From positions 51,362,717-51,426,716 of the forward strand of contig JACSVZ010000002.1 of NCBI GenBank assembly GCA_014706295.1: 64,000 nt of DNA. Direction: 5' to 3'. The position numbers were made by a program, and so were the translations under genes. Source of the DNA: Lycocorax pyrrhopterus obiensis. Lineage: Eukaryota; Chordata; Aves; Passeriformes; Paradisaeidae. The notes beneath the pieces are model-generated. The model was given only the letters and a program-made list of their open reading frames with translations, searched no databases and was not told the DNA's origin. Shown here in pieces: positions 14,701-28,974 of the stretch; positions within the stretch are counted from its first letter, which is position 1; every line of letters starts with the position of its first letter.

Positions 14701-17700
14701 AAAAAGTGAAGAAGGTTAGCCATAAGGTAGAGAATAAAACAATGGAAACACACATATGGTACTTGAAAGGTCCTTGCAGACTTTGCCTAGATGGGAACAC
14801 ACTAAATCCAGATCTATGTCGGGACGTCTTGCACTTCTGCCACCTTTGGCTTGCAGGGTTTATGCTACATCACATGCTCTTTTCTTGGCCACCCAAATTT
14901 CCTTGATAAGAGCTATCTGTTACTCAGGGCTTTCACACTGGGGATTAGCAGAAGCAAGGAGATGGTACATGGAAAGATATTAGTCTACTTTTCAGCTATT
15001 ACTAGAAATACGCAAATAAAGACCAAGAAGTTGTTTGTCTAACCCATGTACTCGGTCTTTAGTCTAAATAATTTTCATATGCTTTCTTCCCTTTCACCAC
15101 CCTTCACTTGATTTCTTTAGCTGAACATAGATCATCTCTCTCCCTTCCATCCAGGTATTTTGCCAACAGTTTAATTAAAGTCTTTGCTGTCATACCCAAC
15201 CAAAATTAAAATGCATACTATTTTAAACCTTTCAGACAGAACTCTTCCACTGTATGCTTCTAACTCCAGCATTTCAAACAGCCTGTGGGATGTCACAAGA
15301 GGATCTTCCCCACATCTTGTCACAAAACTGGTTCTGGGAAACAGACGGTCTCTTTCCTGACACAAATGGAATAGCCACTATTACTATAGATTTCACAAAC
15401 AATGCTTTCCTGGACAATGTCTGATATCAGGATTGCTACTTGAAGCACTTAATCAGATGTTAACTGTATTGAACCTTTTCTGTTTGAGTCCAGCCCTGTT
15501 ATATAATTTTCCAATAATCTGTTCATAAGAAATAAATTTACTGGGGTTGTTTCCACACTGAAAAAGGTTAAACTAGTTCCACTCATAGGGTACTTAACTG
15601 TTGCAATTTTATATGTGGGCACTTTTTCTTATGATTTGTCACAGTTCTTTTAGAGAGCAAAATGAGAAAAAGTTTTGCAATTCTTTGCCAGAAATAGATC
15701 ATTTTTTCTTCACAAACTCATGCATGAGCAGGCTCAGACAACATTTGGAAGACATAGCTGGTGTGTACTATTTGTCTTTCATGCTACTAGTTCCATTATG
15801 AGGAATAATAAAACGAAGCAACTCAGGTAATAAGTAATCCACTGATTTAATGTTAGTTCTCATAGGATGTTATTTAAGTGTTATCTCAGTGAAGCTCAGA
15901 ATTGCAAAGTTCTTGCTCTTGAAAGCCATTACCAGAGACAGATGGTCTTGGGAGTGGCATGCAGCGACAGTGTTTACTCAGACAAATCCAGTGTTACAAT
16001 TACACCTTAACTGTGCAAAAGAATAAGGCTATTTCACACCAATTCTAATCCAGAGTATTAATTTTATTAAGTACAACTGTAATTATTTCAAAGTAGTGAT
16101 CCATCTCCTTATAACTGTTCAATTAATTTGTGCAGACAAAAAAAGTTCTGTTCCATTAATCTTCTTTTGAAAGAAGATTACACTATGCCAATTCCATTTA
16201 AATATTCAGCACATTTCCGGAGAGACATCTGTTACTACAACAAAAATGCTGCTGTAGGCCTAAATGCAGAATTTGTAATACTAAAAAAGTGCTGTTAAAA
16301 CACTGGAAGTCCCAGACCAAATTCTTTTGTCTGTTTTTTAACCTATGTCCCACACTATGTTTTTTAGCATGGCTGCCAGACTAACCAAAACACAACACTC
16401 TATACAAGGTGTCATCCCAGTGGAGAGACCAGAAAACCCCAGGGAAATGCTGAATTACAGCACAATAATCAGAGAGGTCCAGATGCACTGGTAAAACATC
16501 TGGTCCATAGACAAAAGCTGCCTGAAGAAGAACAGTTTTTATAAATTTAGAGGAATCTTGCTACGGCTGTACTATAGATATGCTATTTCCAGCCCTAACT
16601 GTTTCACATCCAACTTGGAATTAATGACCAAGGGATATGAGCCAATTTCAATTTGAGAGTTAGAATTCAGAGCAAAAAGGAATTATTGAAAAGTAGGCAG
16701 TGATGATAACAGAAAGGTCCATGCAGATGAAAGGTTTTATCTTGATTCTGCTTTAAGGTACTATAAATTACTTTGTATTCAAAGTTACTCAGATTTGTCC
16801 ACATGGGCAATTACAACAGAAACACAAAATATGTGGATTCCATCAGAGTTTAAGACACAGCCTTTTTCTCAGGAAAACAAGGAATTTCATAAATATACAC
16901 AATAAAGTGTACAAGTAATTAATAAGAAAAATCCCTTCCTTTTGCTAATATCTTGAGTCCAATAATAGCAACATTGTGCTGATAAATAGAATGATTTTTT
17001 AATGCTGAAGTTGTATTTAAAATTATATACTTTCTATAAAGCCATACTTTCCAGATGGCAGCATTTTAGTGAATAAAGAAGAAAAATGAAGAGATAGAAA
17101 AGCCTCAGATGTAATTAGAAGTTTGGAAAAAAAGTCTAATTCTCCATACAATATACTTATAAAAGGTATAAATGGCATACCACAAATAATGTGTTTAAAA
17201 ATCCTGCAGTGTTTTTAATCAAAATATATCCATCTTTCTTTCTGCCAATGAATTTCTTGTATTCAGTAGAATAATTGCTTTATGAAGAAATAATTTGCTT
17301 CTCTGAAACTTATCTTTAAGGAAAAGTAAATTGAAAAGATATTCAAAGGTACCTTTAGAGGAAGGAACTCTCTCTATTTGCTACCTGAATTTCTGCAGTC
17401 AGAATTTTCTGAGGATATTTTTATTTTTCCAGATAACTTGCTTAGATTGTTAATGACAGGGGACCTTCAGAAAAGAGATTTCTCTAAATTGGAAATGCAT
17501 CTAATCACCTCTGTGTGCTGGTTATGCTTAAAAGGCTTAACCTTTTCACAGTCTGTTCCAAGAATGAACTCATCATTGATAAGATCAGACCACTGTGCTT
17601 CTGTTATTGAATGTTAACACAGAACTACACAGGCAATTTCTTCCTCATTTTAATCTGTGTTCCTTATTGACATCTAGTAATTCAACATAATGAAATGTTA

Positions 17701-18110
17701 CAAAGGAGCAACCACCGATGTGTCAGCTTTGCCCTGGTGATGGCTACCAGCCAATGCAAATCTAAAATAACAAAAGATTTACCATCACCTACAACTCTTG
17801 AGCCACAGATCTATGCATTCAAAAATGTAAGAAGACACTAGACAGCTTTCTAAAATTGAAGAATGGGGATTACAATTAAAAAATCATTTCTATTTTAAAA
17901 AGCAAGGGAAAACATACTGAGTAGCTGTACAATATACTGTACACAGATACACATTGCAGCAGGTCTGGATTTTGTCCCACAGCCAGCAGCAGTACACTTC
18001 ATCCATAATCCCACTGAAACCCACAGGGGTTTTTAGGTTTTTCTGATTGCAAAAACTAGTTTTTACAAATTGATAGATTCAAAAGTTGTGTGTATTTTAA
18101 CAGCAATACT

Positions 18111-18147
18111 AAAAAAAAAAAAAACCAAAAAAACCCCAACAAACCAC
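18111..18147. repeat. A/C-only tract (poly-A with CC and CCCC)
   Basis: A 14-base A run is followed by CC, seven A, CCCC and further A/C sequence. Similar A-run plus C-run tracts recur at 4682 and 55563. Confidence 0.8.
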
Positions 18148-19230
18148 AATCCAGCAAAGAAAAAATAAATACCCTGCTCTTATTGCACCTACTGTTAGTT
18201 CCCTTATAAACAAACATGAAAGACCTCACGTTATCATTATCTTTCTCCTCCCCCTAGCTCAAGTGCTTAGCACGCCAGTGTCCCAATACTTCAGGAAGGT
18301 AAGTTCCTCCACAGCAACTATCCAGAGTTTCCAACTGCCCTCCAGTACATATTTTCTCTAGTGTACCATGTCCAAGACCCCATTAGTTCTGTTATCTCAG
18401 ATTTGAGTGACAAGGGTGATCTTCAAAATACCAGAGCAGTTTCCTGCCATAAGTTGATTAACGTTCAAAGACAATAAATTCAGTGCAGAACCACATCTTC
18501 AAGTAAAAAAATAGAAAACGTTTTTGCAAATAAAAGGAAAATTAATGTAATGTTGTTATTCGGAGAAGTGTGTCTTTGTTCTTACTAGACTGGATGGGAA
18601 GAAATTTTAAAAAAGGCAAACTCTTTCATGTTCCTCTGCACTCCATGGAGATCACTCAGATTCTTATCTTGTTGAACACCTAATATCAACCTGTAATAGA
18701 CTGGGTTGCCTAAATGAAGCATCATTTCACAGTGTTGAAATTGCATCATTGAAAATAGCCAGCACTATCAGATCCTTAACTAGGAATTAATTATTTAAGG
18801 TCATAGTTTGGATGCTCGCAGGGTATCTGCAATGTCTTAGTGGTTTTTATTCCATCAGAAAATACCAGAAATTTTCTCTTTTCCTCTCATTGAGAAAAAG
18901 TCAAATTTGGTGTAATATCTACTTCAGACTTTTTGTGTAAATTGTCTCTGTTCTGGCAGTGTCATTTGATAAAACCCTAGAAAAATTCAGAATTTCTTTT
19001 GCAGAGTGTGAAGAAAAGGACTAACTATAACACAGAATTTAAAATATTAATCCTAATCATGTAAATGCACTAAAAATAAAATAATTTTAGTATTAAAATA
19101 GCATTTAGTTGAAAACAAGCATAAAACTCTCTGTTACTACACACAAATTTCCCAACAACTTCATATTGTTTTAATCTCCATTGAAACCCAAAATTATGTA
19201 ATAGTCTATCTCTTTAAAAGGGGAAATGAA

Positions 19231-19370
19231 AGAATCATAGAATCATAGAATAGTTTAGGTTGGAAGGGACCTTAAAGGTCATCTAGGTTCAACCTCGCCG
19301 CCCTGGGCAGAGACATTTTTCCCTAGACCAGGTTGCTCAAACCCTCATCCAACCTGGCCCTGAACACTTG
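19231..19370 (-). mobile_element. CR1 LINE, short 5'-truncated 3' end
   Basis: The plus strand begins with AGAATCATAGAATCATAG, the reverse complement of the octamer repeats (ATTCTATG) that end CR1 elements. It continues with GGTTGGAAGGGACCTTAAAG and ATCTAGGTTCAACC, then a GACCAGGTTGCTCAAA and CCAACCTGGCCCTGAACACTT block, all characteristic of the CR1 3' region. Only about 140 bases of the 4.5-kb element remain, so it is a typical 5'-truncated, dead insertion with no coding capacity. CR1 mobilises by target-primed reverse transcription and ends in short octamer repeats rather than a poly-A tail. Just past the truncation point, at 19381-19390, lies TGATTCTATG, an inverted copy of the starting octamer. 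Confidence 0.93.
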
Positions 19371-22300
19371 AATCACTTAATGATTCTATGAATATATGAA
19401 CTCTTTCTCTAATTAGGAAGGATCTTCTTGCACTTAAAATGATTTTTAAAAATTGACTTTTTATTTCAGCCCATGTAAACGAAAATAAGTTCAGACAGCT
19501 TGCTACTTAAAAAGAAATTAATTCAAGCATTTTTCTACAACTTTGTATCACAGCAGGTATCCTGATACTCATGATATTGTGTCAAATGATACATATCGAA
19601 TGCCAGAGGAAGAAAAGGATTTTTAAGCAGCCATGAAAAAATTAAAAATTGTAATTTTATCATTTACACATTAGGAAAAAATCTCTAATGAATGTAGATG
19701 GTTGATGTGTCAGTATGCACACTGCCTCCACCTCCAAATATGTATTCAACACAAAATACAGAAAATATATTTTCATCAATTAACTGGAGAGATTTTTGAG
19801 GAATTTATAATAACATCTTTGTTTTTAGCAGCCACCTACATGCCATTCTCCAATGCAAAGAAGAGTAGAAGTAGAATGAGGACATCTTTTTTTAATAGAA
19901 GTTTGAAAATGTTTTCCCCATAAATCCTGCCCTGACACTTGAATGAGAACGAGGGAAAATATATTTCTGCAGACAAGGAATATTTTCTTAAGAAGCCATC
20001 CCTAAATATAATTTCTTTATTCACATGGAGAAAAAAAATAACTACAGTGAATGACATAAAAGTGATCTTAAAAGCTGAGTTTTTTGTAGTCCTTCCCTCC
20101 AGCTCTACCTTTCCACCTTTCTTTGGATCCCAAAGGAACACTTTCCCTCCCGCAAGAAGGAAATTCAGTTACCAGGTCAGTGAATTGTAACTTTTGGTCT
20201 GCGTTCAGTCATCAGGAGATCTGAATGTCACAAGCAAGAGAGGTAAAAGTCTGCTGGCTCAGTAACAGCACGAAGGGCACAGCTCCTGAGCTTTGGTGCT
20301 GATCATCATATACCCATGGGCAGAACAACTACCTCCCTCATCTTTGCCTCCTCTTCGTAAAATGAGACTGCACTAATACTCATTAGGTGCCCATACTGAA
20401 TGTTGAGGGCAAATGCAAATAAATGGTATGTGCTCAGAAAAAAAAATCGTATTAAACCAATGTCCATGCAACTGATTTGGGTTATGTTTACATAAAGCAT
20501 TTTAGTCATGCCTAATTCACATTAAGCACAGCTTTAAAGGCTCAGTAAGGTCTGGGTCTGTGTAGGAATGGACTTTGGATTATACTCTTGGAACTGAAAA
20601 GGGAAAAGTCACTTCATGTAGAAAATGGATTTATAGATACCTAAAGGAGAAAACTGCTTTAGAATTGCATAGTCTAAGAGTTTTAGAAGCCAAGATCAAT
20701 GTCTGCACTTCTAAGAATAGTTATCTTAATTTACAGCGAGTATTCACAGAACGACACTTTCAACACACAATATTCTCAAAACAAGAAAGAAAGAAAAAGT
20801 GACATATCGCGTTACGTTTCCAAGATACTGCAGTTCAGCTGAGCACATCTTACGTGGCAAATGCAACCCATCATTAGCCTTGACAAGAAATTAATGCCAG
20901 AGGATTACTTTTTTGTGAATTGGTGCTGCTGGTTGGAACTGTGGTTCTGTGGCAACTTTCTTTCCTCTTTAAGTTGATATATGATCCTGCTGCAGACAAG
21001 GTTAGTTCTCCCACTCGGCTGAGCAGACATTATGATTCATAGGGCCAACATCACTCTAAATGAACTCTGATCCAGCAGTGCTACTGGCAGATCTTACAGC
21101 ATATATTTGTATCTTATCCATGTGTTTTGTGCTATAATGTAAATGAATGAAAAAGTAGAACTTCTCCTCAGTCAGAAAAACTTAATCTAGCTCTGAGCAG
21201 CATTTTAAGACGTGGAAGTCCACTCTGACTTGTCTCTTTAGTATGAGAAGTGATTTAACAAAACAAAATAAGTCTGTAGACCTTTAAACAAAACCCCAAA
21301 CCACCAAGAAGAGAAAACATTGAAGATAATGACATTAATATAGACTATGTTGTCTTCCACCCTCATAAATTTAGTCCAAAAGCACTGCGAACAGTTCTTT
21401 TCATTTCATCTTAAATAGCCAAGTTCCAAGAACAAACAGAAGCTTAGAACAAACAAAATTATAGGGGTGTCAATCATGCACCTTATCAACATTCCAAAAA
21501 TTGCCTGTCTCGATGAGAGCTTCTCCCCAGCCTTGCACTGAAAACAATATACTTTATCCTGCACTTACTGAAAAGTACTGTCAAAATTCCTGACCTCATT
21601 AATAAAAAATTTGAGACAGAAGTAATTTTAGTATCTCCAGTGAAAACATTGTAGATTTACAGCACTGTATCTGACAGCAGAATAGAACTTGTTCTGTATT
21701 ATGCAACTATTGAACAGACAATTGAAGGCTCAAATATAAAATTTTAAGTGCATATATTTTCCCAAATCACTGCAAACTACAAAATCATTTTTGCAGCCTA
21801 AATCAGATGAACAGTTAACATTTTTAAGACCTTTTTCTCCTCTAAATAGGTTTTTAACCATAAATAGTGAACATAACTGTGGCTATGCTAGTTTTTGTGT
21901 GACAATTAAACCAACCTACTAACACTGATACCTTATATCAATGAAATTGAAGTTATATTGCACCCCAGTGCTCTGGATCACTTATATGCCAGTGTTGTTT
22001 GTTTGCCAAATAGGTAAAATTGTCTCTTTACAGTGCTTGAAAGTGTGAAATCAAAGCATTTGTTAGGACTGTGGGGTGGAAATAAATGTATAACAGAAGA
22101 CTGAGTTAGAAGTTGAGACCCAGTTCTTTTCCAGGAAAGCCAGTGGGTGACAAAGAGGGATCACATGCAAAAGCTGACAACTTCATGAACTGCATTGTGA
22201 ATTTTATGGTGCTGAGCCCCAACCACATATAAGCTCCTGTTTACTTCCCATTAGCCAAGGAAGCCTGGAGTGTGAGTCGCAAGCTGACATCAATCCATGC

Positions 22301-25300
22301 TAAATTTTAACAAATCATGAGCTGTTATCAAAGGCAGAAGGAACTCAGTACTGAGCCAACAACCAGCCTCAGATTAACATCATTCCTTGGAAAGATTAAG
22401 ATTTATTTTATGCTTCAGAATCTTGTTTAAACTGCAAAAGGGAATGAAACTGAGAATTAGGAACTCGTTCTGCCACTCACTAAATCAGTCCTAAAAGGAT
22501 TTCAGCACCTGTGTAACAGAGAAAAGGAAAGGGAGGGGCAGAGGTTGGAATCAGAGTATCTGACAAACCACAGCAATGACACACGTTATCTCTGCTTTCC
22601 AGCTTGGTGCTCTGTGTCAACAGCAACCCCAGCAGAAGAATGCTGGTCATAAAGATGAGCTCTCATACGGGGAAACTGAAAGATGCAGCAGAACACTGGC
22701 TACTTTTGCTCTTTTCTGACTGCATGACTTGGGAATGGGAGTGTTTAGGCTCACAGGCTCAACTTCTCAAGACAGTCGGAAATCAATCCAAAATAATCAA
22801 TTTTTCCTAAACGTCAATGTTTACTAAAACAGACATCCCCTTTGGATTCAAAGTTATTTCCCTCCATTTTGAATTATTCAGCCTTTGGACTGAAGGCTTT
22901 GTCCATCACGATGGGATACTCTAGGGAGTATCTGAGAGGAAGAAGTATCTCAGTTCAGGAATTTGATATATTTAATCCCAGGAGAGCTTTTACTGTATTT
23001 AGTGGCTTGGGATCAAAAGCAATAAAAAGAAGTTTCACTGTTATTGGTTTGCTTCCAGGCACCTGTTTCATAGCCTTCTGAAATCCTTATTGGTATGATA
23101 AGAATGGCAGCTCAAAGTCTCCCAAGCTCGCACCAACCTCTAGATGTTCCTTCCAGGAGAGGAAAATAGAAAATACAAATAAATTTGTTTAAATAATCTG
23201 TCATACTCCCACACAGCTAACAGGTAGGTGAATAATATTAGCTACATAATAATGTGCACATCTCCAAATCTTATGCTTAGAATTAACAGAATACGTAAAA
23301 ATTCAGGCTGAAGAGGATCTAATTACCAAGGGATGGGAAACTTAAATTACATTGGTATAGTTTAACACACTGAATTAAAACTCAGTGATTTCTAACAGCT
23401 GGGGATGGGGGGCCCTTTAAAATCTCAAAGTTCTTAGAAGAAAACAAAGCTAGAGAAGAAAAATGGTGACAACTCCTTTTGCTGCAGTTCAATGGCAAAC
23501 AGGGCTTTAGCACAGTAGTATCACACTGTAACTATTAAAAACACCTGAACATATCAGTCTCAAAGAGGGCAAAAGTTTATCTACACTGCAAATTTGACAA
23601 TGTATTAGCTATTTCAACTACAGCATCCACTTGGGGCATCTTGTGCATTATCACACATTGATTCCCTTTACTCTTTGCCTTCAGTACACCATAAAAATGA
23701 ACCTTGCCAATTCCTCAACTGCTTCTTAGACAGACTTGATACTAGCTAATTACAAGACACAAGATATTCCCTAGTATTTTTTTAAACATACATGACGTAT
23801 TAGACAGGCTACCTAGAACATTAGGGATTTTTTTCAGTTTTAAGATAAATAAAGCCCAAAATCTTTATAGAAATGAATACCTGCAGTTTTTCTATGAAAT
23901 TAAATACATGTCAGGGTTTTCAAAGAGGCCAAAATTCAGCATCTGCAATAACTTTCAAGCAGACAGATGAATTACTTTTCTAGAGATGCCAAAATATTAG
24001 AAAAATGCATAAAACAATTCACTGAGGAGATTGTCCAAATTGATCCGAAATACCTTCTTAGATCTCCTCCTCAGGCTGTAACTCAGAGACTGATAAGTGC
24101 AAACTTGCAAAACGCAAAGGAGGGAAAAATATTTCCAGAGTTAAGGGCTATGTCAGATCACCACCAGTTGCTCAGCAGGTATGTCATTTTCCTGCTACAG
24201 TTTAAACAGAAGTCAAAACAGTAGAGCCAAAACTTCACTGACACTTAGCCAAAAAACCTTACCATTTAATTATTTTTTGGGGGAGCAGTTCCGCATGCCC
24301 GAAGTCTAAGCGTGTTACAGTCAGTAACTCACAACACAAAGCAGCTGACCCCTTCTTAGAGGTTTATGGGTTTACAACAGACTCACCAGCCGAGATTGTA
24401 ATTCTGTCACAGGATGCCCTTCTTGGGTTGCCCAGAGCATCTACTTCAGTTTAATCACTTTCGAACCTCCATCAGTTCCGCAGTGACTGACCAGAAACTG
24501 ATTTTAAGCTCTGGTAGTAGGAAGCTTCTTGGCAAACCTTGTATGTTGGGAACAGCTGAGATTTTAGATATAAGAGGAATATTGAGATATAGATGGAAAC
24601 TGTATGAATTTGTCACTCTCATTAAAAACACACATACAGTCAAAAAAAAATTTTGTTTTCACTGATAGTCAAGTGAAGCACAATAAAGGTCTAAAACTTA
24701 ATGGTGAAATGGGAAGCAACTAAGACAGAGAACACAAACTATGCATAGTCAAACACAGACAGTCCATAACTTGAACTGTATTCAGTAGGAAACTGAAATA
24801 AGTTCATTATAATATCATTTTTCAGACAGTCTAAGCAATCATGGCTAAAAAATAAGAGGAAAAAATGGTGTAAGTATACAAAAAATTTTTGATTTTAAGG
24901 TCTAAGCTTTCCTGTAGATTGGTATCTCCCTTTCCACATCGCTTTAATAGCTGGGATTTTTGTTGGTTTGGTTTTTTTTTGTTTGGGTTTGGTGGTCTGT
25001 TTTTGTTTCGGGGGTTTTTTTGGTTTGGTTTGGTTTGGTTTGGTTTGTTTTTCGTTTTTGGATGTGTTTTTTTTTTTTTTTTGATAGACTAATTAGATGG
25101 GCAAATATTATAGGGGAAAAATCCATACATAATTTTATATAATTTTTCCCTCTGCATGCATTTGCTGCACTTTTCTTCATAGCAGTGCTTTGTTCTGAAT
25201 CTGTGACTAAAACAGTGCACATAACACACCCATCGATGTAGTGAATAAATCCCTCTTTTTACTTTGCTTGTGTGTGCAGCTTTTGCTCCCCCAATTAAAC

Positions 25301-28300
25301 TGATGTTGTCTTGACCCATGATTCTTCTTGCCATCTTTCTGTGTTCTCCATTCCACAGAACAGGGGAGTAAGCAAGTGGTTGTTCTGGTGCCTGGCTGCT
25401 GGCTGGGGACAGAGCACACCACAAAATTTGCTTTAAAACATCACCATCCTCTGGCAAAAACAAAACTACCAAAAAGAATGGAGGCAAACATAACCAGCCT
25501 TAGCAATGACAGAAATAAGGAGACTTTCTTTAGGAACTAAAGCAGTTGTACGGAGTTTGTCGCAACCTAGAAAACTTGTCATTTCCCCTGTGGATTTACT
25601 TGCTTGTCTCTCCTTCACTGTTTAACTTCAGATACTAAATTGACACTGGATATATGAGAATTAAAAATAAAACATACAAGGTTGCTGAAGGTTCACATAA
25701 GTGAGTAGGAAACTAGCTAAATGACAACGTGAGGGCAAACTTGGTAATGTCATGCAGGAAAGCAGAAATCCTCATGGTTAAGTCTTACATATAATGCTTC
25801 TATTAAATAGCTTTAGCTCAGAGACTAGACTTGCTATGATGAAAATGGATGATCACATGAAGCTGGGAGACATCAATATAAAGGAGGAACAGAATATTAT
25901 CCACGAAAAATTAGGTGGCTTTGAGGTTTGTAATTGAAATGGAATGAAGTATAATAGAACAAGGGCAAGGGGCCATTAACATGAATCCGTGATACAGAAT
26001 GAGAGTACATCAGCTAAAAATGATAAAAAGGCCTGGCTGTATTTATTGATCACAGGCTGACTATAAATCACTGGCATGATGCTGCTCTGAAAAAGGCAAA
26101 TGCAATTTTAAGAGGCATTGGGAGAAGTGTTTTTATAGAAGAGGACGGTTCTTAAAGCCTTTTTACAAAATCCGTTGTGTGGGAGACTCTTCACCTGAAA
26201 CATGCCATCTGATGCCAATTATCCATATAAAAAAAAAAATACATTAAATGAACTCGTACCAGAGAACATGCGGAAGAAAGTCCCAATGACGACTGGAAAA
26301 GCAAATTGCCTATGTTATAAAAGAAGTGATGAGAAGAAAACTGGCTTGCTTAGCCCAGCAAAACAAGAGAAATGTAGCATGGTTATTCTTTCGAAATACA
26401 TGGTTAGATAATATCAAAGAAGGGAAAGAAAGTAGGAGAAAATACTGATATAAGGGCAGAAGCTTATAAAGTGGGAATGAGTAAAATGAGGCTGAAAACC
26501 TGAAGACAGTTGCTAATGAAGACTTTGAAACAGCCTTTCTGGAGGGCAGTGGGAAGCCAGAAAAGCCAGTTTTCCAATGCAAATTGCCAAAACATGTAGA
26601 TCTTATTTTTGTGTATTTCTCTGTGTCAGCAGGAGGTTCATTTGACTGTCCCTTATGTTTTCTACACCCCTTCTTCTAAGCAGTGCTTGGCTTCCACTTC
26701 TAGTTGATCTAATAGGCCATGTCATGATCTATAATGTTATTATTCCTAATCTGAATCTACAGCATTTTATAAGAACATAGGATTTGTTCATATCCGTAAT
26801 ATTTTCATAGAAAAGAACTAATTTATTTTCTTATCTGCATTTCACCATCAAATCTTACTATAGATGTTGTAAGAAATGCAACACAAAAAGAAGGGTGATT
26901 TTTAAAATAAGTCTATAATAATCTGTGTATTTCTACTAACTAAACTTGCCAGAATGTTTTTTTGAAGAAAGGAGAGGGCAAAGAAAGGGCAATTAGTATG
27001 ACAAATCATTTGAGGCAAGCCATTATTAACTGAAAATAACCACAAGCTATTGAGAGACATTTTGCTAAGGCCTAACCAGCACACCAATCCAGCCCTGCAG
27101 AAATACAAAGATCATTTGTCTACTTATGGTTGCATGACAGGTAAGTTGCACAGATGAGTTTTCTAACGCATTCAAAAAAATCAGTAGAGCAAATTCCTCA
27201 GCTTGACTATATTCACATTGATCTGATTAAATATTCCTATCTCAGACAAAATATAGTCTGCATTTGACAGAGCTGGTGCAATAGATGAGAGCCTGAAGCA
27301 TGTAATTAAGGCTAGCACCAGGTATTTCCAGCTCCTATTATCAGTTTAGGAGACAGCTGTTAACACTAAGCAAATTTTTATTTAAAAGTATCAAAAAGGG
27401 AAAGCAGGACCAAAGCCCACACTATTGCTCCTGACTATTTTAAAAAATACACCCCTATCCCTACACTCACGACCAGCACCAACCACTACCCCACAAAACA
27501 GTCCATGATGGTAGTAAAGGAGTAATTGAGCTGCCGGAACATAGGAAATGTGAGTTCGCACTAACCAGGAGAAATATGGTGTATTTGCTCTAGACCACTC
27601 TCTTCATTTTCGTCAGAGAATCTCAGTGCAGACAACCAAAACGATTAAACTTATAAGCACTAGATACAACATAGCTGATACAGTAAAATCTTATAGTGGG
27701 CAACAAATTACTTGAACAGTAATTTCAGCAGTTTGCTACAAAGTATGCATTAGATGCATTCTCAATCCTCATTAATTCCAATTCAATAGACTGGTGAAAG
27801 TGACATAAAAATAAAAAGGCACATAAAACATGGAGTCAAACTCTGACCCTTAATGCTGCTAAATTGCAAAGTAACATCATAATAATGTGTTGAAAAATTA
27901 ATACAGAAATGCCTACGTTGTTTACTGGCTCTAAGAGCACCAGAGCTTTACGGTTATACTCAATTTAAGATTGAAAAAACCCATCAATTACAATCCTGCT
28001 GGATACCACCCACCCATGAGAAAGAAAAATGGTGCAAGAAGATGTCACTACAGGAGAAACAAAGGCTGCAGATCCCTTTTTCAACCTTCAGAAGAGCAAT
28101 GGGTAAACTATCCATTTCCTTAGAGTCTCACATAGCCAGTGGTTTATGGCATGACAGAAGAGGAACCAAAAAGAGTCACTGCCTACTGCCTGACAACTAG
28201 ATCTAATCTGTCATGGTATTCAAAGATTTGAGGTAGGAAAGATTGATTGTGTGGAATAAACGGTCCCAGTGGTCTCTGAAAAACTTGTATTGCCATGCAT

Positions 28301-28974
28301 ATCACCAATATATCCCTTTGATTTGAAATACAACACGGCAATATTCCCTCATTTTTAAATTAGAAAATAAATTCAATTTTTAGGATTTTGTGAGGGCTCG
28401 TTCTCGATAAATTTCCATTTTTAACAGTGACAGCTGTAAAAATATTTTTTGGTCAGAGCTTTGTAAAACATTAGAGAAAATTTGTAAAAATTATTTGATT
28501 CAGTTTGTTGCTTCTGCAAACACTGATAAATTCACACTGGAAATCTTGCAGACAGAAAGTACAACATTTCCCTGACAAATTAAACTGAAGATTCAAATTA
28601 AGCAACAGAAGTGCCCTGAGCTTCTGTCAGCTGTTAGTTGCAAGCTACAAACTGAGGATGCAAATGTATATCAACTTCTTTCTATAAATTTGAGCTTTTG
28701 GAGTAAAACAAAAAGAAACAAATAGAGCATCTACATTCTAACTGTTTTATTCAGAAGGGTGTTTTTGCAGCCAATCTCCTTATCATCCTCCTTTCCCATG
28801 ATATCTTACACTGTGAAGCCTCTCAGGGAATGTGAACAGGATCCCAATCAAATGAAGCGGCACTGGAAGTTCCACTCCCTGACTACACCTAATGCATCCC
28901 ATTCTGTACCTGGAAGTGGTCCACGGCATCAGGTCAGAGCTAACCCAAAGTGCAACTGCCAGAACCCCGGGACC
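19371..28974. other. Unique AT-rich noncoding DNA, no gene seen
   Basis: No recognisable gene lies between the first and second CR1 copies. Open frames are at most 132 codons (25089-25487, minus) and overlap open frames on other strands, a sign of chance low-stop sequence. The notable feature is the G/T-only tract at 24957-25083, listed separately. A few MIR-like words occur near 22465 and 22665 but are too scattered to call. Confidence 0.6.
24957..25083. repeat. G/T-only tract with (TTTGG)n and poly-T
   Basis: Over 127 bases the plus strand is G or T at all but four positions (three C, one A). It contains a run of five TTTGG units near 25018-25046 and ends in a poly-T run of 18 (25066-25082 or so). 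The frames through it give only Phe/Trp/Gly/Val low-complexity peptide and are not genes. Strong strand asymmetry and GGG/GGGG runs are directly visible. Confidence 0.85.

Larger units (their letters stand above)
9016..19230. other. Unique AT-rich noncoding DNA, no gene seen
   Basis: This is about 10 kb with no recognisable gene. Two sub-regions stand out. Positions 11990-12116 hold seven CpG dinucleotides in a 108-codon plus-strand frame (11931-12257) of unknown character. Positions 12250-13150 have noticeably higher GC than the flanks. Neither shows a domain, a splice-site pair or a repeat that I can name. Low-complexity pieces include an A/C-only tract with (CAC)n at 11701-11745 and another at 18111-18147. 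Confidence 0.6.

Noticed and set aside
22460..22790. MIR-like words (TCTGCCACTCACTAA, GGGGAAACTGAAAGATG)
   Set aside because: The words are scattered and in conflicting orientation, with no continuous alignment by eye.
24420..24480. Possible plus-strand CR1 piece (GGTTGCCCAGAGCATCTAC)
   Set aside because: Only one short word matches; neighbouring CR1 landmarks are absent.
24889..25142. Hydrophobic Phe/Trp/Gly-rich plus-strand frames resembling a membrane protein
   Set aside because: They are direct translations of the G/T-only tract.
25089..25487. 132-codon minus-strand open frame
   Set aside because: It overlaps several other open frames in both directions and shows no recognisable motif, signal peptide or domain. 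Length alone is expected by chance in 64 kb.
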